The notes beneath the pieces were generated by a model. The model had not been told where the DNA came from. It searched no databases and was given only the letters and a program-made list of their open reading frames with translations. Below are positions 6,570 to 14,516 of a stretch of 17,587 nucleotides of DNA, in pieces (positions within the stretch are counted from its first letter, which is position 1; every line of letters starts with the position of its first letter). A program made the position numbers and the translations under genes. Source of the DNA: CAZJJZ01 sp964546505 (GTDB lineage: Bacteria > Patescibacteriota > Gracilibacteria > UBA1369); the NCBI GenBank assembly GCA_964546505.1, contig CAZJJZ010000027.1, forward strand, positions 1-17,587, given 5' to 3'.

Positions 6570-7967
6570 ATGCCCAAATACTCCTATATAGTTGTTAACA
6601 AGGAAAATAAAGAATTAAATGGAAATATCAATGCCCCGGATGAAGCTACCGCTCGTAAGGAATTAAATGCTTTAGGATTTTCCATACTCGGAATCACACT
6701 TGTGCCTGATGATAGTGTTGAGAATGCAGTGGAAGTACCGGAAAATATTGTCAAATATGAGTTTTCTGCCACTGATAAAGCCGGGAAAAATATTATCGGC
6801 ACGATTCAGGGAGAAGATCTTTACGCCGTCTATAAAAGACTACTTTTGGAATATCAATTTGATGTTCATTTTATCTGTGACAGCCGACTTGATGAAGCCA
6901 GTAAAGAGAAGCAAAAAGTTCAAGCTATACTCGAATTAAAAGACCGTCTGGAGGAAGAAAAAATGGCTGCAGAGGCTAAAACACTCAAAACCCAAATCGA
7001 TCAACAAGAATTCGCCATCAGACAGGCCAGCCTCAAAAAAATGGTAGAATTCGTGTTGCAAAAAGTGAATACCTTTTTGACTCAATACGCAGCAGATATC
7101 AAAGTCGAACACAAAGCCAAAATCAAATATTATGTCGACAAAATATTACGTATTCGAAATAGTACCAACCTGGAATATATCAAAGAAAGCTGTCAAGATT
7201 TATTGAAATACATCCAAGAACAGGAATTATTCATTCATACTGATTTACACCTCAGAGACCGCAGTATTATGACCTTGGAAGCTCGGAGTATGATGACTCA
7301 AATCAAGGCCGCAGATAAGAAAAAACAAAAAGATATTTTTGAGGAAATTCAAAAATGGCGACAGGAAAAAATAGTCGGCAAACAAAATGTTCCTCTTTAT
7401 TTTCAAATCGTCAACAGTGTGGCCGAAATCTTCCTGGGCAGCGCGGAAGTTACTCCAGAAAAACAAGCTCTGTTAGAAGAACTCAATAACACCAATTCAC
7501 AGTTAAAATCCTTCTTGGTAATCTATTTTGAAACTAAAGAAAAAGAAATCAAAAATGAAGCTTGGATGACCTTATTACGCCTCTGGCAAAACCGTAAAAA
7601 GATTAAACAAGATTTACGAAAACTAGAAACCAAACTAAAACAAGCTGAACTGGCCGCCACGGAATACACCTTAAGTGAATTGATATTTATTGATTTTTAT
7701 CGCTTGGCTGGATGGGTCTTCGTCTTCTATCTGATTTATTATTTTTTGAGTATTTACCTGACTACCAAACAATTGCAAATACCGCTACTTCAAAGATTAC
7801 CACTGATTTTTCAAACTTCATTTATCAAATATTTCTTTATCTTACTGTTTTTATTCATTTGTTTTGCCGGAATCAAAATCGAGTTCTTTAAACGCAAAAA
7901 ATGGGCTGATTTTCCCTTAATGATTAGTTATGCTTTACTTGGTTTAATTTTAACTCTCAATTTTTAA
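6570..7967 (+). CDS. Membrane protein with tandem GspF/PilC-like N-terminal modules
   Basis: A 465-aa protein I cannot name. Residues 4-42 and 63-102 are two copies of the short module found at the N-terminus of GspF/PilC secretion and pilus platform proteins. The pattern is Y-x-aromatic, D/N-K-x-x-K, G-x-I, Ala-rich helix, then a hydrophobic strand; copy 2 begins YEFSATDKAGKNIIGTI. Then comes a long charged, helical, partly coiled-coil region (about 105-375), and at the C-terminus three hydrophobic segments (about 383-405, 420-437, 449-465). The duplicated GspF transmembrane domain itself is not recognisable, so this is not an ordinary PilC. The stop overlaps the next ATG (TAATG), coupling it to the Lgt-family gene. 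The topology suggests a membrane anchor with a cytoplasmic N-terminus. Function unknown. Confidence 0.85.
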   Translation: MPKYSYIVVNKENKELNGNINAPDEATARKELNALGFSILGITLVPDDSVENAVEVPENIVKYEFSATDKAGKNIIGTIQGEDLYAVYKRLLLEYQFDVHFICDSRLDEASKEKQKVQAILELKDRLEEEKMAAEAKTLKTQIDQQEFAIRQASLKKMVEFVLQKVNTFLTQYAADIKVEHKAKIKYYVDKILRIRNSTNLEYIKESCQDLLKYIQEQELFIHTDLHLRDRSIMTLEARSMMTQIKAADKKKQKDIFEEIQKWRQEKIVGKQNVPLYFQIVNSVAEIFLGSAEVTPEKQALLEELNNTNSQLKSFLVIYFETKEKEIKNEAWMTLLRLWQNRKKIKQDLRKLETKLKQAELAATEYTLSELIFIDFYRLAGWVFVFYLIYYFLSIYLTTKQLQIPLLQRLPLIFQTSFIKYFFILLFLFICFAGIKIEFFKRKKWADFPLMISYALLGLILTLNF

Positions 7968-8761
7968 TGTTTCCCATCCTCTTTCAAATTGATCCAATTG
8001 TGTTTTACTCTCTCTGGGTCTCTTTAACTTTAGGCTTATTTATTGGATTTTTAGTAATTTATCGACTGACACCACTTCGGAAAAATAAATTAAATTTCAT
8101 TGCCCAGAACTTTCTCCTACTCTTTTTTTCGGCTTTAATTGGCGCAAGAGTGGTTTTTGTCCTGGTTCACTACAACTATTATCTGATCAATTTCACAGAA
8201 AACGGAATTGTTCTAGGTCGATTATTGGAGGCTCTATTCATTTGGGATAAAGGACTTTCCGGATGGGGAGCTATCATTGGTTTCATGACTGCACTTTTCT
8301 TCTTATGCCGAAGCTCCGAGGAAAATTTTGCCAGCTGGAGTGATATTTTCTTACCAAGCTTCATCCTGATTTTAGCATTTACTAACTTTGGTGCGTTATT
8401 GGATGGCCGCAATTACGGCACACCAACAGACTTACCCTGGGGAATTACCCTGCTCAATTCACAATTCGCCGTACCTATACATCCCATACAAGGTTACGCT
8501 GCCATTTATTGTTTACTGATCTTCTTTGTGCTCTACTCCCTTTTTAGACGAATTAATCAACCCGGTACAATTGCCTGGCTCAGTATTGGTCTGTACAGCT
8601 TCTTCCGCTTTCTGGAAGAGTTTTTACGTGGAGACGAAACAATCACAGTGTTGGAAATACGTTTAGGACATATTATCAGTTTAATAGCCTTGATCATTGC
8701 GGTTACTATGTTGACCAAGCCCTACTGGTTAGCCAAATTTAAAAACCGTAAAACTCCCTGA
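7967..8761 (+). CDS. lgt: Lgt-family protein, probably lacking standard diacylglyceryl transferase activity
   Basis: A polytopic membrane protein (264 aa) of the prolipoprotein diacylglyceryl transferase family. True Lgt moves diacylglycerol from phosphatidylglycerol to the lipobox Cys of prolipoproteins. Family features seen are IWDKGLSGWGAIIG, YGTPTDLPWGI, the HPIQ block and the C-terminal RFLEEFLRGD. By-eye alignment with E. coli Lgt shows key residues changed: H103 to W100, R143 to N140, N146 to A143, E151 to R148 and E202 to A178. Y26 (probably Y14), G154 (G151), R239 (R214) and E243 (E218) are kept. It may be a paralogue with a new role, so the symbol denotes family only. It overlaps the upstream gene by 1 nt and the convergent PEGA gene by 40 nt. 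It ends in TGA. Confidence 0.82.
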   Translation: MFPILFQIDPIVFYSLWVSLTLGLFIGFLVIYRLTPLRKNKLNFIAQNFLLLFFSALIGARVVFVLVHYNYYLINFTENGIVLGRLLEALFIWDKGLSGWGAIIGFMTALFFLCRSSEENFASWSDIFLPSFILILAFTNFGALLDGRNYGTPTDLPWGITLLNSQFAVPIHPIQGYAAIYCLLIFFVLYSLFRRINQPGTIAWLSIGLYSFFRFLEEFLRGDETITVLEIRLGHIISLIALIIAVTMLTKPYWLAKFKNRKTP

Positions 8762-9876
8762 TCCAACCAAAACAAACGCTCTCCATGATACCACACAACG
8801 CTATCTTTATGAAGATTTTCAACTGACAAACTGGCACTATTTTGGCCATTAAAGTCTTCCAACAATAGCAGTTGATCTAATTGAAACAACAACTGCTTAG
8901 AATCAGGAAGTACTGCCACCAAACGCCTTTGATCCCAATAATTATTGATCAGCCTCTTCTTTTGTTTAGCATAATGCCATAACTGACCGGCATCATTAAT
9001 CCAATAGAGATTTTCTCCATCCAACTGCAAATCTCCTACCAAATTACTTTCCAAAAACACTCGAGTACCATCTCTTTTCAAGAGATAGAGCAATTCCTGT
9101 TGAGTATTTTGCAAGCGAATTTTCACCAACCACTGATCCTGCCAAAAAAGTGGTTTCACCAAACTGATATTTTCTGAGAAAGTAATATTTTCAAGTTTTT
9201 GAGCAGTACCCCAATAAAGGGTGCTGGGATGCCAGATTAAATCCAAACCCTTTTCCGAAATTCGATTAATCAGCTGTACAGTTTTGATTTCACGGTTATC
9301 CAAATTAAGCCACCGATAACTGCCGTCAGTTGTTTTGAGAAAAATATTCTCTCCAAAACGGTCAATACCTACCAAATTGCTAGCCGTATCCAAATCTAGT
9401 TTTTGCGACTCCTTGAAATCATCTTGCAACAAATACCAACTATCATTTTGCAGACTAATCAACACTTGATCATCCCCCCAGACCTTTTCACTTAGACCAA
9501 TAACACTCTCAGTTTGCCAAATTAATTGATCATTTTCCGGTAACCACAGACCATCTTGCAAAACACTGACCAAATCAGTCTGTACTTTGACCCAAAAGCT
9601 TTTATTTTGAAAACCGTCACGTTGAAGCTCTACAAAATATCTACCAGGCAATAAGCTAGGTATGGCAGCGGGGATTTTTTGAGCTACCCGCTGTTGATCT
9701 ATAAAAACATCAACCTCCCCCGATCCAGTAATATAAATCAAACCCGTTTTGGCTAATTCAATCTGTTGAAAATTAATTTTAAAACCATTGGCCAATAATA
9801 AAGCGTAAACCAACATCAGCAAAAACACCGCAAAAATAAAGGTATTCACAAACCAATTAAGAAAATTGATTTTCAT
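8722..9876 (-). CDS. Membrane-anchored PEGA-domain protein
   Basis: A 384-aa protein with one N-terminal transmembrane helix (about 9-29), probably an uncleaved anchor with the rest outside the cell. Residues about 43-101 form a PEGA-type beta module: GLIYITGSGEVDVFID, then LLPGRYFVELQRDGFQ. PEGA modules occur in surface and S-layer-like proteins. The remaining 270 residues are repeated short strands with many Trp, Leu and Asp (LIWQTES, YLLQDDF, LYWINDAGQLW), as in a beta-propeller-like sensor or binding domain; the propeller is inferred. It is the last gene of the leftward cluster, 6 nt after greA. Its 3' end overlaps the Lgt-family gene on the other strand by 40 nt. Ligand and role are unknown. 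Confidence 0.88.
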   Translation of the reverse strand: MKINFLNWFVNTFIFAVFLLMLVYALLLANGFKINFQQIELAKTGLIYITGSGEVDVFIDQQRVAQKIPAAIPSLLPGRYFVELQRDGFQNKSFWVKVQTDLVSVLQDGLWLPENDQLIWQTESVIGLSEKVWGDDQVLISLQNDSWYLLQDDFKESQKLDLDTASNLVGIDRFGENIFLKTTDGSYRWLNLDNREIKTVQLINRISEKGLDLIWHPSTLYWGTAQKLENITFSENISLVKPLFWQDQWLVKIRLQNTQQELLYLLKRDGTRVFLESNLVGDLQLDGENLYWINDAGQLWHYAKQKKRLINNYWDQRRLVAVLPDSKQLLFQLDQLLLLEDFNGQNSASLSVENLHKDSVVWYHGERLFWLDQGVLRFLNLANQ

Positions 9877-9882
9877 TAGCTA

Positions 9883-10428
9883 TTAGCTCAATTTCAAGAT
9901 CTCATAAGAAACCACTCCCAAAGGTGCGTTAACTTCCACAATTTCTCCCACAGAGCGCCCCAATAAAGCTGAGCCAACTGGAGATTCATTGGAAATCTTC
10001 TGATTCATTGGATCTGCTTCTGTAGTTCCCACAATGGTATATTCCATGGTTTCTCCCTGAAGTTTGCCGGAAACAGCTTTGATTTTGACCTTATTACCCA
10101 ACTGAACAATAGCCGAATTTTTAGCACTATCACTCTCAATAATTTTGGCGTATTTTAACTGTTCAGTCAGAATAATAATTCTACCCTCCAAAAAGGCTTG
10201 TTCATTTTTCGCTTCTTCGTATTCGGAATTTTCCGACAAGTCACCGTAACTGACGGCTTCTTTGATTCTGCTAGCAATTTCTTTACGGCGAACTGTTTCC
10301 AAATGATGCAATTCATCTTGCAAAGCTTTATACCCCTCCTTGGTAACCAAAGTTACCTTGGATTCATCATTATTGGTTAAGACCGGAACGGGCTTCTTTA
10401 CTGGTTTTGTCGCTTTTTTAACAGCCAT
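9883..10428 (-). CDS. greA: Transcription elongation factor GreA
   Basis: GreA enters the RNA polymerase secondary channel and stimulates cleavage of backtracked RNA. The coiled-coil tip motif YGDLSENSEYEEAK is intact, with acidic residues D63 and E66 at the active tip. The C-terminal FKBP-like domain (about 105-180) includes SPVGSALLGRSVGEIVEV and the usual VSYEIL ending. At 181 aa it is about 23 residues longer than E. coli GreA (158) because of an N-terminal lysine- and proline-rich tail (MAVKKATKPVKKPVPV). No ATG or GTG lies between the tail and the conserved coil (only a TTG), so ATG 10428 is preferred. It follows rpoD by 35 nt and precedes the PEGA gene by 6 nt. Confidence 0.96.
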   Translation of the reverse strand: MAVKKATKPVKKPVPVLTNNDESKVTLVTKEGYKALQDELHHLETVRRKEIASRIKEAVSYGDLSENSEYEEAKNEQAFLEGRIIILTEQLKYAKIIESDSAKNSAIVQLGNKVKIKAVSGKLQGETMEYTIVGTTEADPMNQKISNESPVGSALLGRSVGEIVEVNAPLGVVSYEILKLS

Positions 10429-10463
10429 AATATTTTAAATTAGATTTGAATAAGAAAATTGTT

Positions 10464-11594
10464 TTATACCGGACGAATTTTAACGCTTGTAGGATGTTCT
10501 TTCAATTTTTGTAAAACTTTTGCTTCAATTTGACGTATTCTCTCCCTGGTCACATTAAATTCTTGTCCAACTTCCTCCAAGGTATGATTTACACCATCAA
10601 TCAAACCAAAACGCATTTCAATAATTTTTCTTTCACGAGGTGAAAGATATTGCAGCATTTCATGAATATTTTCTTTAATGAGAATACGATTTGTAGCCTC
10701 CTGAGGCATGACGGCATCATCATCTTCAATGAAGTCACCCAATTTGCTATCTTCTTCCGTTCCCACCGGTGCCTCCAAAGAAACGATATCCTGGGAGATT
10801 TTCATGATATGTTTAACCTTTTTCTCATCCATATCCATTTCCGCGGCCAATTCTCCAATAGAAGGTTCACGACCAAGCTCCTGAACCAAACGTCTTTGAG
10901 CATGAGTCAATTTATTGATCGTTTCCACCATGTGAACCGGTATACGAATCGTTCTAGCTTGATCGGCTATCGCTCGAGTAATCGCTTGTCTAATCCACCA
11001 AGTTGCATAGGTAGAAAATTTAAATCCGCGATCAGGATCAAATTTCTCCACAGCTCGAAACAGACCGATATTACCTTCCTGAATCAAATCCAGAAAAGAA
11101 AGTCCACGCCCGATGTATTTTTTGGCGATAGATACAACTAAACGTAAATTTGACTCTGCCAATTTTGACTTGGCAGACTGATCGCCTTTTTTGATTCTTC
11201 GAGCCAAATCAATTTCTTGCTTGGCATTTAAAAGCGGGATTTTACCGATTTCACAAAGATACAAACGGATTGAATCGTTGGCAATTTCCTTTAATTCAAC
11301 AGATTTGGTGGCTGCTTCTTTTTCTTTTTCCGCCTGAATTTCTTCTTCTTCCGGTTCTTGATCCAAAATTTTGTCTTTGGCATCAATTACTTCAATCCCC
11401 AAATCCAAAAACAAACCATAAATTTCGTCAAGCAAAAGCAAATCGTCCTCAATATGAGGCATTGCTTTCAGTAATTCTTGATGTGTGATAAACCCATGCT
11501 CACGACCTTTCTTGATCAAATCCCGGACCTCTTCCGGGTATTGAGCCAACTTATCGTCAGAGGGTTGGGCAATAAATTTCTTGGTTCTAGCCAT
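10464..11594 (-). CDS. rpoD: Primary sigma factor RpoD (sigma-70/SigA)
   Basis: This is the housekeeping sigma factor that directs RNA polymerase to -10/-35 promoters. Region 1.1-like helices span about 20-72, followed by an acidic linker (77-96). Region 1.2 covers about 105-135 (DSIRLYLCEIGKIPLL). Region 2 spans about 140-211, with the melting and -10 recognition segment FKFSTYATWWIRQAITRAIA at 181-200. Region 3 is about 214-290. Region 4 is about 300-370, with the -35 helix-turn-helix TLEEVGQEFNVTRERIRQIE. The 376-aa size fits SigA-type factors lacking the large non-conserved insert of E. coli RpoD. The perfect TTGACA/TATAAT promoter at the left of the window fits its expected specificity. 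It lies 18 nt after dnaG and 35 nt before greA, the classic dnaG-rpoD pairing. Confidence 0.97.
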   Translation of the reverse strand: MARTKKFIAQPSDDKLAQYPEEVRDLIKKGREHGFITHQELLKAMPHIEDDLLLLDEIYGLFLDLGIEVIDAKDKILDQEPEEEEIQAEKEKEAATKSVELKEIANDSIRLYLCEIGKIPLLNAKQEIDLARRIKKGDQSAKSKLAESNLRLVVSIAKKYIGRGLSFLDLIQEGNIGLFRAVEKFDPDRGFKFSTYATWWIRQAITRAIADQARTIRIPVHMVETINKLTHAQRRLVQELGREPSIGELAAEMDMDEKKVKHIMKISQDIVSLEAPVGTEEDSKLGDFIEDDDAVMPQEATNRILIKENIHEMLQYLSPRERKIIEMRFGLIDGVNHTLEEVGQEFNVTRERIRQIEAKVLQKLKEHPTSVKIRPV

Positions 11595-11612
11595 AGTTAT
11601 TTTGCTTAGGAG

Positions 11613-13406
11613 CTAGCGGTACAGTCGGCTTAACTCAGTGAGTAAGCGTTGTACTTCTGCGGAATCATTTTGACTTTCAGCTGATTTGAGCTTTCTCTGC
11701 AGCAATTCTAATCGCTGTTTCTTGCTCTGATTCAGAATAAAATGCGATAAACCCTCAATTTCCTGTTTGATCTGTGCAGGCGGCAATTCACCATAATGCT
11801 CTCTGGCATAAAGCGAATTGATCGTCACCCGATCTTTTATTTGAGGTTGCAAATCCTGAAATGCATCTTTAATCAAAGCCGAAAAATCACTATTCCCAAA
11901 AGTGCTAAAATTATACTTCTCCCGCAAAATTTTGTAAACCGTTTTTACCGATTCATCATAAATAACTTGCTCAAAATCCAAATTTATTTCCTTAAATAAA
12001 TCCCAAAATTCCACCATCATACCCAAAAATTTATCCTCCGCCGATGGCCCTGTCGAGGCAGAGTTATAGTTATCCTGAGCCATTTTAGAGACACCTGACT
12101 TAGTTAATTTTAGGGCATTTAAATCGTCCATAACCAATCTTGGATCAAGGCCCAAATCTGTTGCCAGTCGCTTCAAATATTGATCTTTCTCAATATTGCT
12201 TTTTATTTTGTAATATAATTGAGCGAATTCCCCAGCCACCTTCTTTTTGGCAAATAAATCCAGTTTTTTTTCTGGAAAACCGTATTTATTTAAGATTTCA
12301 GTATAAAAATAATCTGCAAAATATTCAGCCCCTGCCACAACTGCCGGCAAATCAGAGGCTGATTGTTGACAATATTCCGCGATATCTTTCACTCCACCTG
12401 GCAATCTCAAAACCCGCAAATTCCAATCAAAATCCTGAGCCATTTCGAAAGCCCTACGCACCGCCTCACGCCCGGCTGTATCCATATCAAAAGCCAAAAT
12501 CAATGTATCCAAGTAGGGCTTCAACAAAGTCAAATGACGCATAGTCAAGGCAGTTCCATTAACAGCCACCACATTTTTGATGCCATTTTGCCAAGCGGCC
12601 AAAAAATCCATATACCCCTCCACCACCAATACAGATTTACTTTCTCTGATTGCCTGTTTTGTAACTTGAAAACCGTACAACAAGCTACTTTTTTGATAAA
12701 TTGCCGTTTCCGGAGAATTGAGGTATTTAGGCTCTTGATCAGGCAAAATAGCCCTACCCCCAAATCCCACAACGCGACCCAAAGAATCCACCACCGGAAA
12801 CATCAAACGAGCCCGAAAGCGATCATAGCAATTGAGCAAAGAAGTATCTTTTGCCACAGCCAGTCCGGCTGCCAAAATCTGTTTTTTATCAAAGCCTTTC
12901 TTTAATAATAACAAATGTGTTTGGTCAAAACTATCTGGCGCCAAGCCCAAAGCAAATTGACGCGCGGTCTCCGGCAAAATGCCCCGCTTTTGCAAATATT
13001 CCTGAAGCTTGGCGCCTTCTCCAGTTTCCCACAACTGTTGTACATAGAACTTTGCCACTTCTTCATGCAAATCCAACAAAAATTGCTTCTCATTCTTTTT
13101 CTCTGCAATTTGTTCAGGACGATAATCCTGCAATTCCACACCAGCCTTTTCAGCCAAAATCTTCAGCGCTTCGGCAAATTCTATGTTTTCCACCTCCATC
13201 AAAAACTTAAAAATATCTCCACCGCGATTAGTGGCGAAACAATAAGCTATACCTTTATCTGGGCTAACAACAAAACTGGGCGTTTTTTCCGGTTTGAAAG
13301 GTGAAAGTCCCTTGTAGTTGGTACCGGTTTTTTTGAGTACAACATATTCGGAAACCAGATCCAAAATACTGATTCTCGCCTTTATTTCCGCTACAACATC
13401 TCGCAT
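11613..13406 (-). CDS. dnaG: DNA primase DnaG with degenerate zinc-binding domain
   Basis: DnaG makes RNA primers for lagging-strand replication. The order is an N-terminal zinc-domain-like region (about 1-100), the primase core with TOPRIM fold (E263 in VVEGYMD; D307 and D309 in AFDMDTAGRE) and a helical C-terminal region that would contact the helicase. The catalytic acidic residues are intact. The zinc domain is not: at the four ligand positions expected for CHC2 (Cys, His, Cys, Cys) the residues are S35, K38, C56 and T59 (GLSPFKPEKTPSF ... YCFATNRGGD), so zinc binding is unlikely. The rest of that domain is well conserved, which argues against sequencing error or decay. At 597 aa it is near the usual length. 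It is 3 nt after the WecA-like gene and 18 nt before rpoD. Confidence 0.95.
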   Translation of the reverse strand: MRDVVAEIKARISILDLVSEYVVLKKTGTNYKGLSPFKPEKTPSFVVSPDKGIAYCFATNRGGDIFKFLMEVENIEFAEALKILAEKAGVELQDYRPEQIAEKKNEKQFLLDLHEEVAKFYVQQLWETGEGAKLQEYLQKRGILPETARQFALGLAPDSFDQTHLLLLKKGFDKKQILAAGLAVAKDTSLLNCYDRFRARLMFPVVDSLGRVVGFGGRAILPDQEPKYLNSPETAIYQKSSLLYGFQVTKQAIRESKSVLVVEGYMDFLAAWQNGIKNVVAVNGTALTMRHLTLLKPYLDTLILAFDMDTAGREAVRRAFEMAQDFDWNLRVLRLPGGVKDIAEYCQQSASDLPAVVAGAEYFADYFYTEILNKYGFPEKKLDLFAKKKVAGEFAQLYYKIKSNIEKDQYLKRLATDLGLDPRLVMDDLNALKLTKSGVSKMAQDNYNSASTGPSAEDKFLGMMVEFWDLFKEINLDFEQVIYDESVKTVYKILREKYNFSTFGNSDFSALIKDAFQDLQPQIKDRVTINSLYAREHYGELPPAQIKQEIEGLSHFILNQSKKQRLELLQRKLKSAESQNDSAEVQRLLTELSRLYR

Positions 13407-13409
13407 GAA

Positions 13410-14459
13410 TTATTTCTTTAGTAGAGACTGGTATACCACACTCATGCCCACTAACGCCACCACCAAAAATAAAACTATAATTGCCCATAGTTTTTCTCTC
13501 GTACCCAAAAAGACAGCCAATAAGCCAAAACCTAAACAGCCAGCATAAATGATCAATAATGCTTTGCGTACTGAAAATCCGGCATCCAACAAACGATGAT
13601 GTAAATGTCCATAATCACCTTTAAAAGGAGATTTTCCAGATAGTATTCGTCTAAATATAACCCAAATGGCATCTAGAATTGGAAAACCCAAAACCAAAAA
13701 CAGGGTAGCAATTTTTCCACCCGACATAAGAGCTAATACCGCTAGTATCAAACCCAAAAACATACTTCCTGTATCCCCCATCAAAATCTTGGCGGGAAAA
13801 AAATCATAACGCCAAAAGACCACCATTACCCCAAACAAAATTGCAGCCGCCGTGGCCACTTGTACCTGATCAATCGCGTGCATACCCGGCCGAATGGCCA
13901 ATAAAAAAATAATCAAGGCAGCAATGGCCGAAACTCCCGAAGGCAAGCCGTTCAGACCATCAATCCAGTTAATCGTATTCATGATCAAAACCATCCACAA
14001 GATCACAAATACCATCGCCAAAACTTCAATTGGATAAGCGCCAATTGAGAGAGTCAACCAGCTAAGATCGATTACTCCCCCAAATGGATTGGAAATAGAT
14101 TCAATTTTGAAACCAATCAAATAGATCGCCACTCCCACTAGCAATTGCATCAATAAACGCAATAACGGTGGCACACCTCGATAATCATCCCAAAAACTGA
14201 TTAGTAAAACTAAAAAAGAAATCAGTAACAGTCCCAAAAAACGCGCATCAAATGGTAAAAAAATTGCTAAAGTCAGCCAAAAAGCAACAAAAATCGCCAA
14301 ACCAGCATAATATGGTATTGGGGCACGCTTTAAACCATATTTGTGAGGACGATCCAACAAACCTACCTTGGGAAACAGATATAAGACAGCCTGAATCGCC
14401 AGCCAGCTGATAATGGCAGCCACCAACACTACTACACCATATTGACTTATAATAAGCAT
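13410..14459 (-). CDS. wecA: WecA/TagO-type polyprenyl-phosphate sugar-1-phosphate transferase
   Basis: An integral membrane enzyme of the MraY/WecA family. It moves a sugar-1-phosphate from a UDP-sugar to undecaprenyl phosphate, the first lipid-linked step of surface glycan synthesis. About ten transmembrane segments are visible. Signature motifs are D91-D92 in FWDDYRG, NTINWIDGLNG with D167, KILMGDTGSMFLG, and HLHH at 285-288. The last resembles the WecA/TagO HIHH motif rather than MraY, so GlcNAc-1-P transfer is the best inference. At 349 aa the length is typical. It lies between truB (57-nt gap) and dnaG (3-nt gap). With the MurE-like and O-antigen-ligase-type genes it forms an envelope glycan group. 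Confidence 0.9.
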   Translation of the reverse strand: MLIISQYGVVVLVAAIISWLAIQAVLYLFPKVGLLDRPHKYGLKRAPIPYYAGLAIFVAFWLTLAIFLPFDARFLGLLLISFLVLLISFWDDYRGVPPLLRLLMQLLVGVAIYLIGFKIESISNPFGGVIDLSWLTLSIGAYPIEVLAMVFVILWMVLIMNTINWIDGLNGLPSGVSAIAALIIFLLAIRPGMHAIDQVQVATAAAILFGVMVVFWRYDFFPAKILMGDTGSMFLGLILAVLALMSGGKIATLFLVLGFPILDAIWVIFRRILSGKSPFKGDYGHLHHRLLDAGFSVRKALLIIYAGCLGFGLLAVFLGTREKLWAIIVLFLVVALVGMSVVYQSLLKK

Positions 14460-14482
14460 ATTATTGCAAAATTTCAGTGCCC

Positions 14483-14511
14483 ATCTTAATCAGTCGAACA
14501 ATTTTCTGCAA
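14483..14511 (-). promoter_or_regulatory. Weak candidate promoter before the WecA-type gene
   Basis: The 57-nt spacer between truB and the WecA-type gene is the largest in the leftward cluster. On the minus strand it holds TTGCAG (14511-14506), 17 nt, then TAAGAT (14488-14483). Matches to consensus are only three and four of six. The distance from the -10 box to ATG 14459 is 23 nt, like that of the stronger promoters here. It could boost expression of wecA-dnaG-rpoD-greA. Confidence 0.3.
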
Positions 14512-14516
14512 CCCGC

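Noticed and set aside
1105..8761. TGA recoded to Gly or Trp (code 25 or 4)
   Set aside because: TGA terminates the 150-aa orphan and the Lgt-family gene at sensible lengths, and no conserved gene (priA, trpS, pyrG, dnaG, rpoD) contains an in-frame TGA. TGA acts as a stop.
10650..11141. Open frame of 163 codons antisense to rpoD
   Set aside because: It lies wholly inside the conserved rpoD, has no family resemblance and low-complexity composition from the opposite strand; a shadow frame.
12363..12905. Open frame of 180 codons antisense to dnaG
   Set aside because: It covers the TOPRIM core of dnaG on the other strand and looks like a reverse-complement shadow with no recognisable domain or upstream promoter.
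11613..13406. dnaG as a decaying pseudogene because of the lost zinc ligands
   Set aside because: The frame is intact over 597 codons, the TOPRIM catalytic residues are present, and it keeps its operon place before rpoD. Loss of ligands is better read as divergence.
13410..14459. Assignment as MraY
   Set aside because: The HLHH motif near the C-terminus and overall motif spacing resemble WecA/TagO more than MraY, although the families share the Asp motifs.
14461..14484. Eight-codon minus-strand mini-frame (ATG to TAA) ending just before the WecA-type start, as a leader peptide
   Set aside because: No repeated regulatory codons, Shine-Dalgarno or attenuator hairpins; expected by chance in AT-rich spacer.
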